Assembly: GCA_015657535.1 (NCBI GenBank)
Contig: JADHZB010000026.1
Location: 1-43,616, forward strand
Direction of reading: 5' to 3'
Origin: Nephromyces sp. MM_2019
Taxonomy: Eukaryota; Apicomplexa; Aconoidasida; Nephromycida
DNA length: 43,616 nucleotides
The translations under genes and the position numbers were made by a program. Below the pieces are notes generated by a model that made no database searches, was not told the DNA's origin, and saw nothing but the letters and a program-made list of their open reading frames with translations. Positions 12,473-23,330 of the stretch are shown here, one piece after another. Positions within the stretch are counted from its first letter, which is position 1; each line of letters begins with the position of its first letter.

Positions 12473-15427
12473 TTAAAAGCTTCGAGTAGTGTAGTTATTT
12501 ACCCATTTATGAGAAGAGAACCAATGGGACTCCTGACAATCTTTGCAGCAATATACTGCTATCCCACATCTAAAAAGAATTGAGTTAAGCTTATGAGAAA
12601 ATTCACTTATCATAATTGCATACCTCGGACACGGTTCCAAAATTTTATCCTCAGTATCTTCATTATAAACACAATCGAAATTCCAACAAGATTGTTTAGA
12701 ATACTCTAATTCTGGTCCAAGGAAATATTTTGGCCAAACTTTGTCTGCTTTATAAAACTCCTTATAAGGCGTAGTAAAAGGATAAATATCCTTTGGATAT
12801 ATTTTTATTTCATTTTTTAACTGCAACAAGATGTTAATTAGTTTAGTTAAAAGAGATTTCAATATTAAAATTCTTACTTTGTGGGCGATATATTGAAGTT
12901 GTTGTATTAGCTTTTGGACGTGGTAGCTAATCTGGTTGTTAAATTCTGAAGACGTGCTAGCATTAGTGTCATTTTGCTTAAGTACATTTTCAAGTTTTTT
13001 CAAGGAGCTCCTCGAAACAAGTGCTTGATCAAGGCAACTTAAAAAAAAGAAATCGATCAAAAATTGCAAAAGATAATAAATAATAAAGTTATTTAAACCA
13101 GGTACTATTGCTGATGAAATACAGTCAACAAGGTTTCCATGCCCGAAAAACTTTTCTCTGTTAACTTTTTTCATAAAATCTGAGTTATAAGGTTTAGAAT
13201 AGATACTGCTTTGAAATTTTTATGCTTTATGCTGATACCTTTTGGCCTGCCACCATAAAACAATTTCACAAGAAAGATAAGGTAGCTAGCTAAGAACTTC
13301 AGGCAAGAGATTGGTCTTGATGGCCACTGTGAATAAAAATGCCATAACTGTGAATTTATTCATAATATAAACATTCAATTTACCTCATTCTTTATCAATA
13401 GCTCGAATATATGTTTACTGAGATTAGAGCTAAAGATATTCTGGCAAATTTTATTCCTTTCTTCAAGCTTCAATTCTTCACTATGTGACCATAAGGTTGA
13501 CATTATATCTATGTAAAAAGCACATGATTCGGCAGAAGTTGCCCTTAGTAGCATCGCCTTGAGTCCGTAGTATAACTTGAGTGTCTTAAAAATTTTGTTT
13601 TCGAAGTACTCAATAAAATCTAATTTTAAAAGGAGCTTCCATATACCAGTTAAATTTGCTGTCAAAATCCCTAAAGTGTTAGTTTTAACAATATTTGTTG
13701 GAATATTATTTACACTCACTCTTATACTGCATATTTTTGGCAAGCTTAGAACAAACAAAATCTCTTAAAGTGTAAATAAATTCAATTAGTGTCACATCAA
13801 ACCTGAAAAAAGAAAATTAATCAGAATCTGAAATCTTGGAGAAACTTTAAAATGTTCCAGCAGCTCCGTTTCAAAAATATAAGGTTTCTCATCTCTTTTA
13901 TAACTGTTAGACTTTGAGTCTAGATAAAATCGACTTAGAATTAAAGGAACCCACAGTTCATGAAAGATGTGAGCCCAAAAACATTTTTCATTTGATTTTA
14001 AAATTAAAAGGTATCCAGGGTAGTTGAGATAGTCAAGATACTTTAAATTTGCTGGGCTTCTTAAATTTTTAATAAAAGTTTCCTTTCCTTTTTTCTAACC
14101 AGAGAAAAAACACAATTGTTTGCTAAATTAAATTTCATTTCTAAAGTTTAAACTTATTTTCATACCTTAAGAGTTTTGAAATCTAAATGATTATTGTTAG
14201 CTTTATGTATATCTTCTAATATACTAGATATTTTTTTATAAGATTTAGGCTTCTCACTAGTCCATTTGTATTTATCTTCGTGTGTTGGCCCAAGGCTTAG
14301 CTCACTCAAGGATACTAAATCATCTGTTAATGCAGTCAATCGAAAGATAAGGCTACTTTTTATGCAAATTCAAATAATACCATATGAAATTTCCTTTTCA
14401 GGTATGTTATATGCCTTTCTGGTGCTTCGGTTGAACAGACATGCTAATTCTATGTCAATATCTTTCGTTACACGCTACATGTGATATATAGTTAATTTAA
14501 AGTAAAGCCTATTTCAATGTTAAAAGCAGATTAAAGGTAAGTTCTGTACTCTGATTTGCCGAAGCCAGTTTATAGTTGACTTTGTCTTTCGTTGGTTAAA
14601 CAAGCCTTGATTTAAGCTCATAATCTGGTCTATGTTGAAATCGTAGATAGACTCTTGCCTTGAGAAGCTAAAGTCTGCAATATCCACGGTATTCACACTA
14701 TCGAAAATCTATGAAATAGAGCACTTGTATATTTTTATTTTGTAATTTTACTTTCTAATTCTTTTCACCTTAACATTTGATAAATCACCATCAAACTTAA
14801 AAAATTCTAGCTCACTGGATCTTATACCCTTTTTCAATGTGTTTATTGTATTTGCAACTACTCTATAATCAAAAAGACTCGTAATATAAAACACTTAAGT
14901 TCTTAAGTTTTTCTAACCCTTCAGTTGCAGCATCCTTTCTGGAAATTCGAGCTTTAGGCACTGTTTCAGACCAGCTCTTAATGAGAAAATTCAATGGTGA
15001 AGTGTTTGGATTAGAATATTCGGAAAGAAACTTGGATTCTAAATCAAATGGATCAGATTTTGACTCCTTCAAAAATATCTCCAAGTCTCTTTTTGGAAGC
15101 ACTTTCTCAATATTTACATTAAACTCATCTGAGTTAGTGAGGAAAAGCCGGCCTTTCGTTGTAGGAATAGGGTCCAATAATATGAAATCTTCAAATTTTC
15201 CACCCTTTTGAAGTATTTCAGTTTTAGTTAGAAGCTTAATAATTAAAAGGCGATTATTATTAAATTTAATTACTCTCGAAAAAATAAAATTCTCAATTAT
15301 AATACCTCTTGATTTACCATTTTGATTAAGTAATTGACCTTCTCAAAAGTAATCCTTACCCTCTCCTGTAAATTGTGTAATTCGTACTTAATACTTTAGG
15401 TTTATTTACTCTGATATAAATTGCCAT
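12473..15427 (-). CDS. MYND-type zinc-finger protein of unknown function
   Basis: My model has 14 exons and 714 residues: 15410-15427, 15306-15365, 14918-15234, 14769-14862, 14708-14550, 14381-14474, 14166-14323, 13846-14094, 13720-13744, 13384-13670, 13239-13326, 12878-13179, 12624-12820 and 12473-12569. The frame closes throughout. The C-terminus has CX4C, then CPRC, then YCCKDC, then ESHWFSSHKW, which is the MYND pattern of protein-interaction zinc fingers. The usual final Cys after the HK segment is missing; Asn is found near that place. The rest is helical and matches no family I know. Two junctions are uncertain: the small 25-nt exon at 13720-13744, which could instead start upstream because that frame is open, and the intron at 14863-14917, whose donor is GTTAGA. 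Function is unknown; a binding or chaperone-adaptor role is the general expectation for MYND proteins. Confidence 0.7.
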
Positions 15428-15951
15428 GATATTAAAACTTGAAACAAATTAACATAATTTATTAGTAACTTTCCAATATGAGTTAAAAATTATTTCATTG
15501 TTTTAAGTATCCATATGAATAACTAGAAATCCTATTGAAAGTAAATATTAAAGATATGAGAAAAGTTTGGGAATGTTCTAATTAAATCAAAACATGTTTT
15601 CATTGGCTTTTAAAAGGTATTCTGATCAAGATAGATTAGAATTCGTACGTAACCAATAACTTTCATAGAAATTTTTATAAACAAATTGTCAATTATAACT
15701 AAGGTTAAGACTAGAGAAAAATAAATTAAAAAGTTAAGATTCAAAGACTTAAAATTTTTAATGTTAAATTAACTGGATGTGTTTCTTAACTTTAAAACAA
15801 CATTACAATAATAGCAAGTAATTGAATTTCATTGTAAATCACCAATAGTTAAGGGAATAAAGAAAAAGCTATATTAAGGGAAATTTTTTCAACTACTTGA
15901 AATGATACTGTTGTGTAAGAAATTTGCAAAATTTAATAGTTTGCTTAAAGA
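15428..15951. other. Intergenic region, no gene seen
   Basis: AT-rich spacer of about 0.5 kb between the Stm1/SERBP1-like gene end and the MYND gene start, both on the minus strand. No feature recognised. Confidence 0.5.
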
Positions 15952-17399
15952 TCAAGATAGTACTTTTGGATTTCCAAGTGCTGGGAAGGCCCTATCATCT
16001 TTGAAATCTGGGGCATCATTAGTTCTATAGTCAAGATTTTTAGGCTAAAAATAGTAGGAGATGAAAAGTGGATAAATTTAAGGTAAATATTGAATACAAG
16101 ATGCTATGATTATATATATTGAGTAGCTCAGGCCTATCGATCTAATATCACCATGTTTATGGTAAGATATATGCTTGTCATGAAAATTTTCATCATAGCT
16201 CCTCAAAGTGTTGCATGAAACTACAGTATGTATGTATATGTGAATGATATAAATTATAAAATATACAAATAATTGCTCAGTCCTATCGATCTATATCACC
16301 ATGCTTATGGTAAGATATATGCTTGTCATAAAACCTTTCTTCATAGCTTCACATAATATTCATTCTAAATTAACTATAAAAGTATGGTATAGTATAGTAT
16401 TTTACCTTTCTGTCCATTCTATTTGACGAATTCTTCCTTCTTCTAGTTCGCTGGTCATTAAAAAGTTCGACAAAACCATTTTCGTTGTACATATACTCGA
16501 AAAGATTAACAGTGTTAGACTTTTTCTTTTGGCTATCTCCATTTGTATCTTCCATTTGAGTATCATTTTCTTTAGACTCCTGGTGCTTAACATAAAGCTT
16601 ATAACCCTTGGATTCCAATTCATCCTTGAATTCAGAAGTGGAATTATCACCATGAGATGAAGGGATATTGATTCTCCTAGCAGCTTGTTGTTGCTTCCAA
16701 GCCTCTAGGTCCATCATAGCGGGCTTTGTGGGTGTTTCAACAGCTTTTTGAGTCTCTTCGGTATCTGGTACTTTTTCTGCTGATGCTGTGGCGCTAGGTG
16801 TATTATCCTCGCCCTTGAACACTTCTTGACTTTGGTCTTTGAAAAAAGGTTTCCCTGCTTTCTTTTCATATTTCTGTGAAGATATTTCATTTCCAGACTG
16901 ATTGTTGAATTCTTTTTTAGGTCTGGGTTTTCCTTGAGTATTTCGATCTTGTTTGCGCGGTCTATGAAATTTTTCTTGTGAGTTATTAATTTTACCCGAA
17001 TGAGAATCAGACCATTTATCCCCATCATTGTGAATTGTGTTGTTAAAGAAGCCGTTTCTTCCTTTGGGTTTCTGCGCTTGTAGGGGATTTTGGTTGTTTC
17101 GATTGAAGTTTCTGCTTTGTGTTCTTGTGTTATCAGCTGAATGATAATAAATCAACATAAAGAATAATTGTTAATAAAAGCTTTGAGGCTTTATGAAATT
17201 CTAAAGAATAACCTTCAAAGTTGTGCGATGTGCTCTTTGTGGGGGCAGCAAAAGTATTTTCGGCGGCTGATGGCATAGGCGTAGAAGAAGGCTGATTATT
17301 TTCTATAGCAGTGTGTTCTTCATCATCAGAAGAATCATTGTCAACATGAAGGCCAACAAATTTGTTGGCAGTACCAACTGAATATTTCAATGAGACCAT
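15952..17399 (-). CDS. Stm1/SERBP1 (HABP4)-like RNA-binding, ribosome-associated protein
   Basis: Three exons (17213-17399, 16406-17136, 15952-16044) give 336 residues. The protein is low-complexity, very polar, and rich in Arg, Lys, Asn and Gln. It has an acidic SSDDEEH patch near the N-terminus and basic clusters such as RPRKQDR and RPRPKKE. The segment MDLEAWKQQQAARR resembles the conserved LDEWK-type element of SERBP1/HABP4 proteins. The last exon encodes DAPDFKDDRAFPALG, a C-terminal FP(A/S)L element of the same kind. Members bind mRNA and sit in the mRNA channel of idle ribosomes. Reading on through the last donor would give a different tail ending at 16370, but the distal exon is a better match. 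The last intron (16045-16405) holds two snoRNA copies, described separately. Assignment rests on composition and short motifs, so it is moderate. Confidence 0.65.
16119..16206 (-). ncRNA. Box C/D snoRNA, intronic copy 1
   Basis: On the minus strand a perfect C box AUGAUGA lies at 16190-16196 and a D box CUGA at 16128-16131. The flanks form a terminal stem: UUGAGGAGC (16198-16206) pairs with GCUACUCAA (16119-16127) with one mismatch. The guide before the D box, GAUCGAUAGGC, is complementary to GGCCUAUCGAUC of LSU rRNA. An internal D'-like box CUUA is preceded by GACAAGCAUAUAU, of which GACAAGCAUAU is complementary to AUAUGCUUGUC near the 5' end of 18S rRNA. The fifth base before D' pairs with the A known as Am28 in yeast. 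A small hairpin (CCAU/AUGG) follows D'. The copy sits inside the last intron of the Stm1/SERBP1-like gene and on the same strand, as expected for an intron-processed snoRNA. rRNA sequences were recalled, not searched. Confidence 0.88.
16272..16352 (-). ncRNA. Box C/D snoRNA, intronic copy 2 (partly degenerate)
   Basis: Second direct copy in the same intron. The D box CUGA is at 16277-16280, and the C box is AUGAAGA at 16338-16344, one base off consensus. Both guide segments are kept: GAUCGAUAGG before D for LSU rRNA, and GACAAGCAUAU before the CUUA D'-like box for 18S rRNA. The internal hairpin is conserved with a changed loop base. The terminal stem is weak, about two GC pairs. It may be a functional paralogue or a decaying duplicate. 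The ends given are approximate. Confidence 0.65.
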
Positions 17400-18680
17400 T
17401 TTAACTCTGATCTTCGAGGAATATTTAGTAATTAGATTTGCATCACGCAAAAGATTATAGTGAAGGGGGGAAGATTAAGTAAATTGTATAAGAGTTCTTC
17501 TTTTAAGTCAATAGATCGTATATTCCATATTGCATGCCCTTACTATAATAAGAATAAAAATTTAAAACCATTCTCAGAATAAATTGATTGAGAAGAATAT
17601 CAAATTATGACTTGATGCTTATAAATAAAAATAAAGATTATTATAACTACTACACATCAGATAAAAAACACATTGTTATAATTAAAAGATGATCTACATA
17701 AAATTATAGACTTGATGGCGTAGCATTTAAAGAAAAGAACCGCAAAACGATTAGAGATGGAATATATTTAGGTGACCTTTGTCAGCTATTGAAATCTGTT
17801 ATTTTAAATATTGATGTATGTGACCTCTCATTGTGAAGCATATATATAAAGCTGTGAAGCATGCATGTATTTATTTAATTAGTTATTAACATGTTTAATA
17901 ATCGTTGTGTGTGCGTTCGCTGAAAACACGCTAGCTTAAATTTGCTTAATATATATATAAATATATTCATATCAGATGATCATGTTTGTATAGACAAACT
18001 TAATAGATGACAGTGAGTTCAAAGTATTACAAATGCCGTTACAATAAAATTTAATTATCGCCTAGTGTTACACCTCATAAAATACTAGTGTGTTTGAAAT
18101 GACTTAGCTTAAAGTATTTGGGAAGTATAGAGAAAAGGAAGGAATAATGAAAAACGAATCAATCATGTAAAGTTATAATATAATTCCTAAGAATCATAAT
18201 TTTAAATGGGGTAAATGGAATACTCAAGCTATATTACATAAATGAGCAATGTTTTTGGATTACCAAACATAAGTTGTGCTTACCTGAAAATTATTAAACA
18301 AGAAATAAGCCTATAGTATTTAAGATGAAGCCTTTGTTACCACACTCCTTTAGGTTCAGTTTTGATAACAAACCATTTGATTTAGTACTCGTATGATCTT
18401 TACAAAAAACAACACCTTTAGCATTTTCTTTAGTTTTTATTATTTTTAAAACCATTTTTTCTAATCCATTTTATTCTCAAAAATTTATAAAATAAGAAAT
18501 TCTCAAATAATTCAATATATATCATTCCTATGATATGAATTTCTCTATTATAGTCCTTGGTTAGGCCCAGGAACTCGTTTTCAGTAAATAACTTGGTTTT
18601 AATTTTGCTTAAAAAGGTGTACTTTAATTTAGCATAAAAATTTCTATCCCTATAATACTAAAATTGGTTTGGCGCTCATT

Positions 18681-18884
18681 ATGATAGGAATTTTCACTGA
18701 ATTACTAAACAACTGCATGACCATAAATCATAGGGTTGGATCACTTTTAAATAGTTATCATGGTGACAAGCTAGGATGATTTTCCAATCATCTTTTAAAG
18801 AACAAACTATTAACACAAGAACCTAATAAGTTGGCAGACGAGGTAAACGAGGCAGATGAAATGTTTGAAAAAGAATTATTTTAA
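18681..18884 (+). CDS. Possible small or partial coding unit, unknown
   Basis: Two segments join in frame: 18681-18762 and 18820-18884, with a GTGACA donor and a CACAAG acceptor preceded by a CTATTAAC branch-like motif. They would encode 48 residues: a hydrophobic-polar helix (ELLNNCMTINHRVGSLLNSY) followed by an acidic tail (ADEVNEADEMFEKELF). This may be the end of a longer gene with exons upstream that I could not assign. No family recognised. The only support is splice phase, composition and the acidic tail. Confidence 0.3.
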
Positions 18885-19362
18885 AAATTCTAAGTCTTAT
18901 ATTCTTTCTTGAGTCGTTAAAAGCTAAAGCCATAGCTAACACAAATTTTCAAATGAACTGGTAAAGCTAGATTGATACAGCCATTAGAATGGAAAATTAG
19001 ATACAGCATCTTCAGATCAAAAGTGCGCATCAAATGTCCTGCCATTTGTGTATAATAAACACTGCTTGAAGTGCAGTAGAGGTAAATCTTGGGGTACCAA
19101 AGTTTAGATGCGAAACTCTTTACAAAATTGAAATATATTCTAGAACGTTTTCTAAATTGTTAGTTAGCAGGCAAAACAACACAATTACCTGCACACACAA
19201 CGTTAGGTTTCATGATGGGTAATTATTCTAAACTATTCAAAGCTGCAATCCCTGCTGCGAGTATATATAAATGAATTTCTACAACATTTGTATAGAGAAT
19301 AAAGTCTAAAGCACTTCATTCAATAAGGTTTGTGTTGCCCCATATTTTTATTTTATAACAAG

Positions 19363-19682
19363 ATGGGCTTTTCGATTGCTCCACATCTTACTTCTGTAGA
19401 AGTTTAATCCTGCCTTCTTTTGCATTATGATAAAAGCTCTTAAAAACATTGTTAAAGATTCAATACAAAAAATACTTTTTGCCCATGACCAAATACTGCT
19501 CCTATAATTGCTACTTGGTCTTTTATAAATTTAAAGATAAACATGTTAAAGACTGCATACTAAATCGTGAGATGTTTAGTAGTCTACTTAATTTTATAAA
19601 TTACAAAAGTATTAAAATTTGTAAATCACAAAGAACTTTAAAAATCTTCTCAAGCCTTTTCTTTAGCACATTTTTCCTTTAA
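19363..19682 (+). CDS. Possible small basic protein, unknown
   Basis: ATG 19363 opens a 33-nt segment that joins through a 41-nt GT-AG intron (19396-19436) to an 82-codon frame ending at 19682. The product would be about 92 residues, Lys- and Phe-rich, with a hydrophobic C-terminus. AT-rich sequence can give such frames by chance. No family or signal peptide recognised. Confidence 0.2.
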
Positions 19683-21411
19683 TTATAAACTTAATTTGTA
19701 TCTTTACAAGATTTATTGAAAGTATTTAAGCCCAATTTTTTGTTGAATCATCTATCTCTCGGATCATTACACAATTCCATAGGGTACTTTTATTTTCTTA
19801 AGGTATCTATATTCTATCTCCAGGAATACCAGACAAAAGATCACCATAATCTCTACACTTCCTTTTACAAAGTATGTTGGTGTTTTAGTAAAACTCTTTT
19901 GGTATACTACAGACAACTTTGGAGTTTTCAATGCCAAAGACTTATATAAAAATGACAAGAGAGAATTATTTGTTATATACTTAAAATTTTGAATTTGACT
20001 ATTATCTTTATAAAGGTAAAAAGTAGATATGCAAATAAAAGAAAACATATACACCTTTATGGTTATTAAAGTACTTTCTAATTTAAACCACCTACTTCTG
20101 ATAGTAGGACTCATTTATAGAAATTAGTGAGCCCTCCAACTACACGAGCTTGATTCCAGTTCTTAAAGCATTACTAGGGGCTTAAAACTTTAATTTGCTA
20201 TAAAATTATCCACTCAAACCATATTCCTGAGGCGATAAGAATAATCAAGAAGCGAAGTTCTTGGGCTACCCTAACACAATAATTTGATATCTTATTAATT
20301 TAGTAATTTGTTTTCAATTCATGAAATTAATTTTTATTTAATCTTTTGATTAGTAATCACCATAGGTTGCGTAAGAGCAAGTGATGTGAGCTGAAATGGG
20401 TAGCTGGCAAAAACTAACTTTAAACCTTAACACAATGACACGCACTATCTTTGCCACTTAAGAACTGGTGTACTAACTATAGGGTGTGTTAAAGGAGTAT
20501 TTAGTACGTTATTTATTACCCCCGAAAAACTTATGAGGTGTAAAGAATAAGAATGAAATGGTTCCAAGCTAGAAACTTGGAAATTTTTTGACTTTTTGGA
20601 AACACATAAAAACTTTTCTATTTATTTTTCAAGTTTTTCCTGTGGGAGGTAAAAAATCTCTAACTCACACTTGAACTTCAGCATAAATTTTCTAAGCCCT
20701 AGCTTTTTCCCAAAGTTATTAACTTGAATTCAGCTAGAAGCTTTGCTTGAAACTAGTCCCGGTATTAAGATTATCTGAGACTACATTGAGCAAAAAAACT
20801 AGTTAAGTAGTAACTAGAAATCTCGAGTAGTAAAGCACGCAGTCTTAGATATCAAGAGTAACCAAGCCAAAAAAGTTTCCAAAGTTACCTTGTTTACGTA
20901 CTCGAGTCGCACTCGTTGTTGAAATCTATTTAAATGTAATAGCTTTTCGAGGAGCTATTGTTAATTGGAGCCTAGTTGCTATAGCGGGCATATTTAATTT
21001 AATGTTCAACTTAGAAACGGTAGTGTCCGGATTTATGGATTAGTGTTTATTCGAGTATTGTTTTATTTTTTGAATAGCGATAATTTGGGTTAAAGTCCAA
21101 GGGTTTGAAAGTATTGCTATAAGGGCAGATTGGGCAAAATGTTTAGCGTTTACGTTAATAAAATAAAAGTTTAAAGCATAATTGAATTAATTGTTACTTT
21201 ATATATTCTTCTTAAAGTACCTTCTTGTTCTTTGCACCATTTCACGAGACATGTCTTCTTAGTTTGCTCTTGAAGACGTTAGTTCATCTTGGTACGAATT
21301 ACTCTAGATAAATCATTAGCAGCTTGTATATACACTCATTACAAGTAGATTGGCCTAAAATTTTAAGTATTTCCCCCAATTAGTTGAAATTTTCCTTAAG
21401 TTTTTACAGTT

Positions 21412-23330
21412 ATGATTATTCAAACAATTTTTCTATCTCTTACCCTTACCTATGTGTTGAGAAGATATTTTCAACGCTCTGAAGAAGCTACAAAAGGGAA
21501 CATTGTTATTTTTGCTCAATCTGATATTGGATTATGCCCACGAATGCAGAATCATGCCTTGGCAATAAATCACTCTTTTCCTGAAAAATTGGTCTATATT
21601 GTAGGATACCTTCAAAGTAAATGCCACCCAAACATAACAAGTTGCCCACAAATAAAGTTAGTTCATATTCCTGGTCTGGAATTTTTAGAAAGACTTAAAC
21701 ACAAAACAAGGAATTTGTTATTTCCCATCTATGCAATACTTAAAGTGATGGTACAATGTTTCTCTACCCTGTCAATTTTGTTACTAATACCACCCTACAA
21801 GAGCCTGATCGTACAAAATCCACCAACCATACCGACACTATGTATTGCATGGATTGTTTGCAGAATAAGAGGGGCGAAATTTATTATAGATTGGCACAAT
21901 TTTGGGTGTTCATTGCTGGATATCACTGTTCAGTCTATAAAGTTGCTTAAATTCTTCCCTATTACAAGATTTGCAAAAATTTTTGAAATTTTTTTTGGCC
22001 GACTTTCCGATCATAACTTCTGTGTTTCTGAGAGCATGCGTAGTTACATGATTGAACAATGGTCAATTGAAGCTGATGTGTTGTATGATAGACCACCAGT
22101 TTCTATTAAGCCTATAACTTTATTCAGCAAACACATAACACTACAGAAATACTTTAGTTCGTCAGAAGATAATATCTCCTTTCCCGAAGACTCATATACG
22201 AGTTTTAAGCCTTTATGTGACAACGAATCATCTGAAACTAATAGCCACACAAACACACATTTAAAAGTTATAGAAAGTTATAAAATCCCTTGCACATACT
22301 GGAATCTGCATATCGCTCCAAACATGCAGCATGATTTTGAAAACAGTTCTAAGCCATTGATTCAGAAAAGTATTGCCACGGAGTTGTCAATTAAAAAAAA
22401 TTATGAAAGTTATACTTTATCTATTAGGAATAATAATTCAAGACCTGCAATAATTTTAACATCTACAAGTTGGAGCCCCGACGAGAATATAGAGATGCTG
22501 CTTGAAACTTTCCAATTATATAACAACTCTGCTACGAAAATTGATGTAATTAATCTGTAATTTGATAATTCTCACATCAATGTTTAACGAAACTTATTTT
22601 AATACAGGCTGAATTACCTAGCCTTTTTGTGATCATCACTGGCAAAAATCCGAATATGGAATGGCTTCAAAAATTTAATAATATGAAGCTTTCTTATGTA
22701 AATGTGACTACTCTTTTCGCACCCATGGAAGATTATTACAAGCAAGTGAAGAAACACACTAATTTAATATAAGATTATTTCTTTATATCCTATCTTAATA
22801 TAGATTGCTTGCCCTGGCTGATTTAGGAATTTCTCTCCATACTTCATCATCTGGTAGCTTACATATCTTTACATATTTTGTCACATCCTATTATACCAGG
22901 TCTTGACCTACCAATGAAAATTGTTGACATGCAAGGAGCGGGGCTGCCCACTTTAGCTTACTACTATGAAACGATAAACGAGGTAGACTATGTTTACCCA
23001 AAGGCTTGATTCTTTTTTAACTCATTTGACTTTGACAAACTATTTTTAGCAAATACTAATCGGAAAAAATTCTGAAACTTTTTACAGCCCTTCAACTCTT
23101 AATGATTTGTAAGATAATATTTTATTTTCTACTGTTTACATTTCTATGTACTTTAACTCTTTAGACTTGGTAAAGTACTCAAAGGATTTCCTGTTGAGTT
23201 CGATCAAAGCATAGATAAAAGCAACAAAAAGGTAAACCAGCTTTACATGATGCGATCCTATGCAGAACAGCACAGACCGCGAAGCTTTAACGAAGAGTGG
23301 TTGAATGTAGCTAAGCAACACCTACCCTAA
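21412..23330 (+). CDS. ALG1: ALG1 beta-1,4-mannosyltransferase
   Basis: Six exons (21412-22545, 22608-22741, 22804-22853, 22900-22982, 23050-23108, 23165-23330) give 541 residues. ALG1 adds the first mannose to GlcNAc2-PP-dolichol on the cytosolic face of the ER. Seen: a hydrophobic N-terminal anchor (about 1-18), SDIGLCPRMQ (37-46), VQNPP (134-138), IIDWHNFG (158-165), FFGRLSDHNFCVS (194-206), TSTSWSPDE, EDYYKLLALADLGISLHTSSSG and LDLPMK (441-446) of the GT33 family. An Asn/Ser-rich insert of about 100 residues lies between YDRPP (225-229) and TSTSW, longer than in human ALG1. The intron between exons 2 and 3 must use a GC donor (AA-GCAAGT) to give EDYYKLLALAD; the nearby GT donor would put a stop in frame. 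The C-terminal half is split by short introns, while exon 1 holds two thirds of the protein. Confidence 0.95.

Larger units (their letters stand above)
16045..16405 (-). other. snoRNA-hosting last intron
   Basis: This 361-nt intron starts with a GTAAAATAC donor and ends with a pyrimidine-rich TATTTTTAG acceptor. Its length is well above the 50-75 nt typical of introns in neighbouring genes, and the excess is accounted for by the two snoRNA copies. Confidence 0.75.
17400..21411. other. Long 4 kb region with only weak gene candidates
   Basis: No gene of a recognised family is visible here. It must contain promoters for the divergent Stm1/SERBP1-like and ALG1 genes. Parts (18680-18890, 18950-19140, 20120-20300, 20880-21060) are visibly less AT-rich than the rest, which may mark small exons or structured RNAs. 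Two tentative small coding models are listed separately. A perfect inverted repeat AATAGCT/AGCTATT with an 8-base loop lies near 20938-20959. Confidence 0.4.

Noticed and set aside
13720..13803. Longer version of the 25-nt exon reading FDVTLIEFIYTLRDFV
   Set aside because: The frame is open and looks coding, but no GT donor in the preceding exon gives the needed phase; left as an uncertainty.
14863..14917. A 16-nt intron (14863-14878) in the MYND gene
   Set aside because: It would keep frame, but all other introns are over 40 nt; a 55-nt intron with a GTTAGA donor ending at the same acceptor also keeps frame and is preferred.
14550..15427. Resemblance of part of the MYND gene to MSH2
   Set aside because: Short matches only; no Walker motifs or MutS core follow, and the C-terminus is a MYND finger.
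16370..16405. Read-through end of the Stm1/SERBP1-like gene at 16370
   Set aside because: The alternative last exon at 15952-16044 encodes a family-like C-terminus and keeps frame.
19767..20114. 115-codon minus-strand frame
   Set aside because: No recognisable family, composition close to random AT-rich frames, and I could not find splice junctions that improve it.
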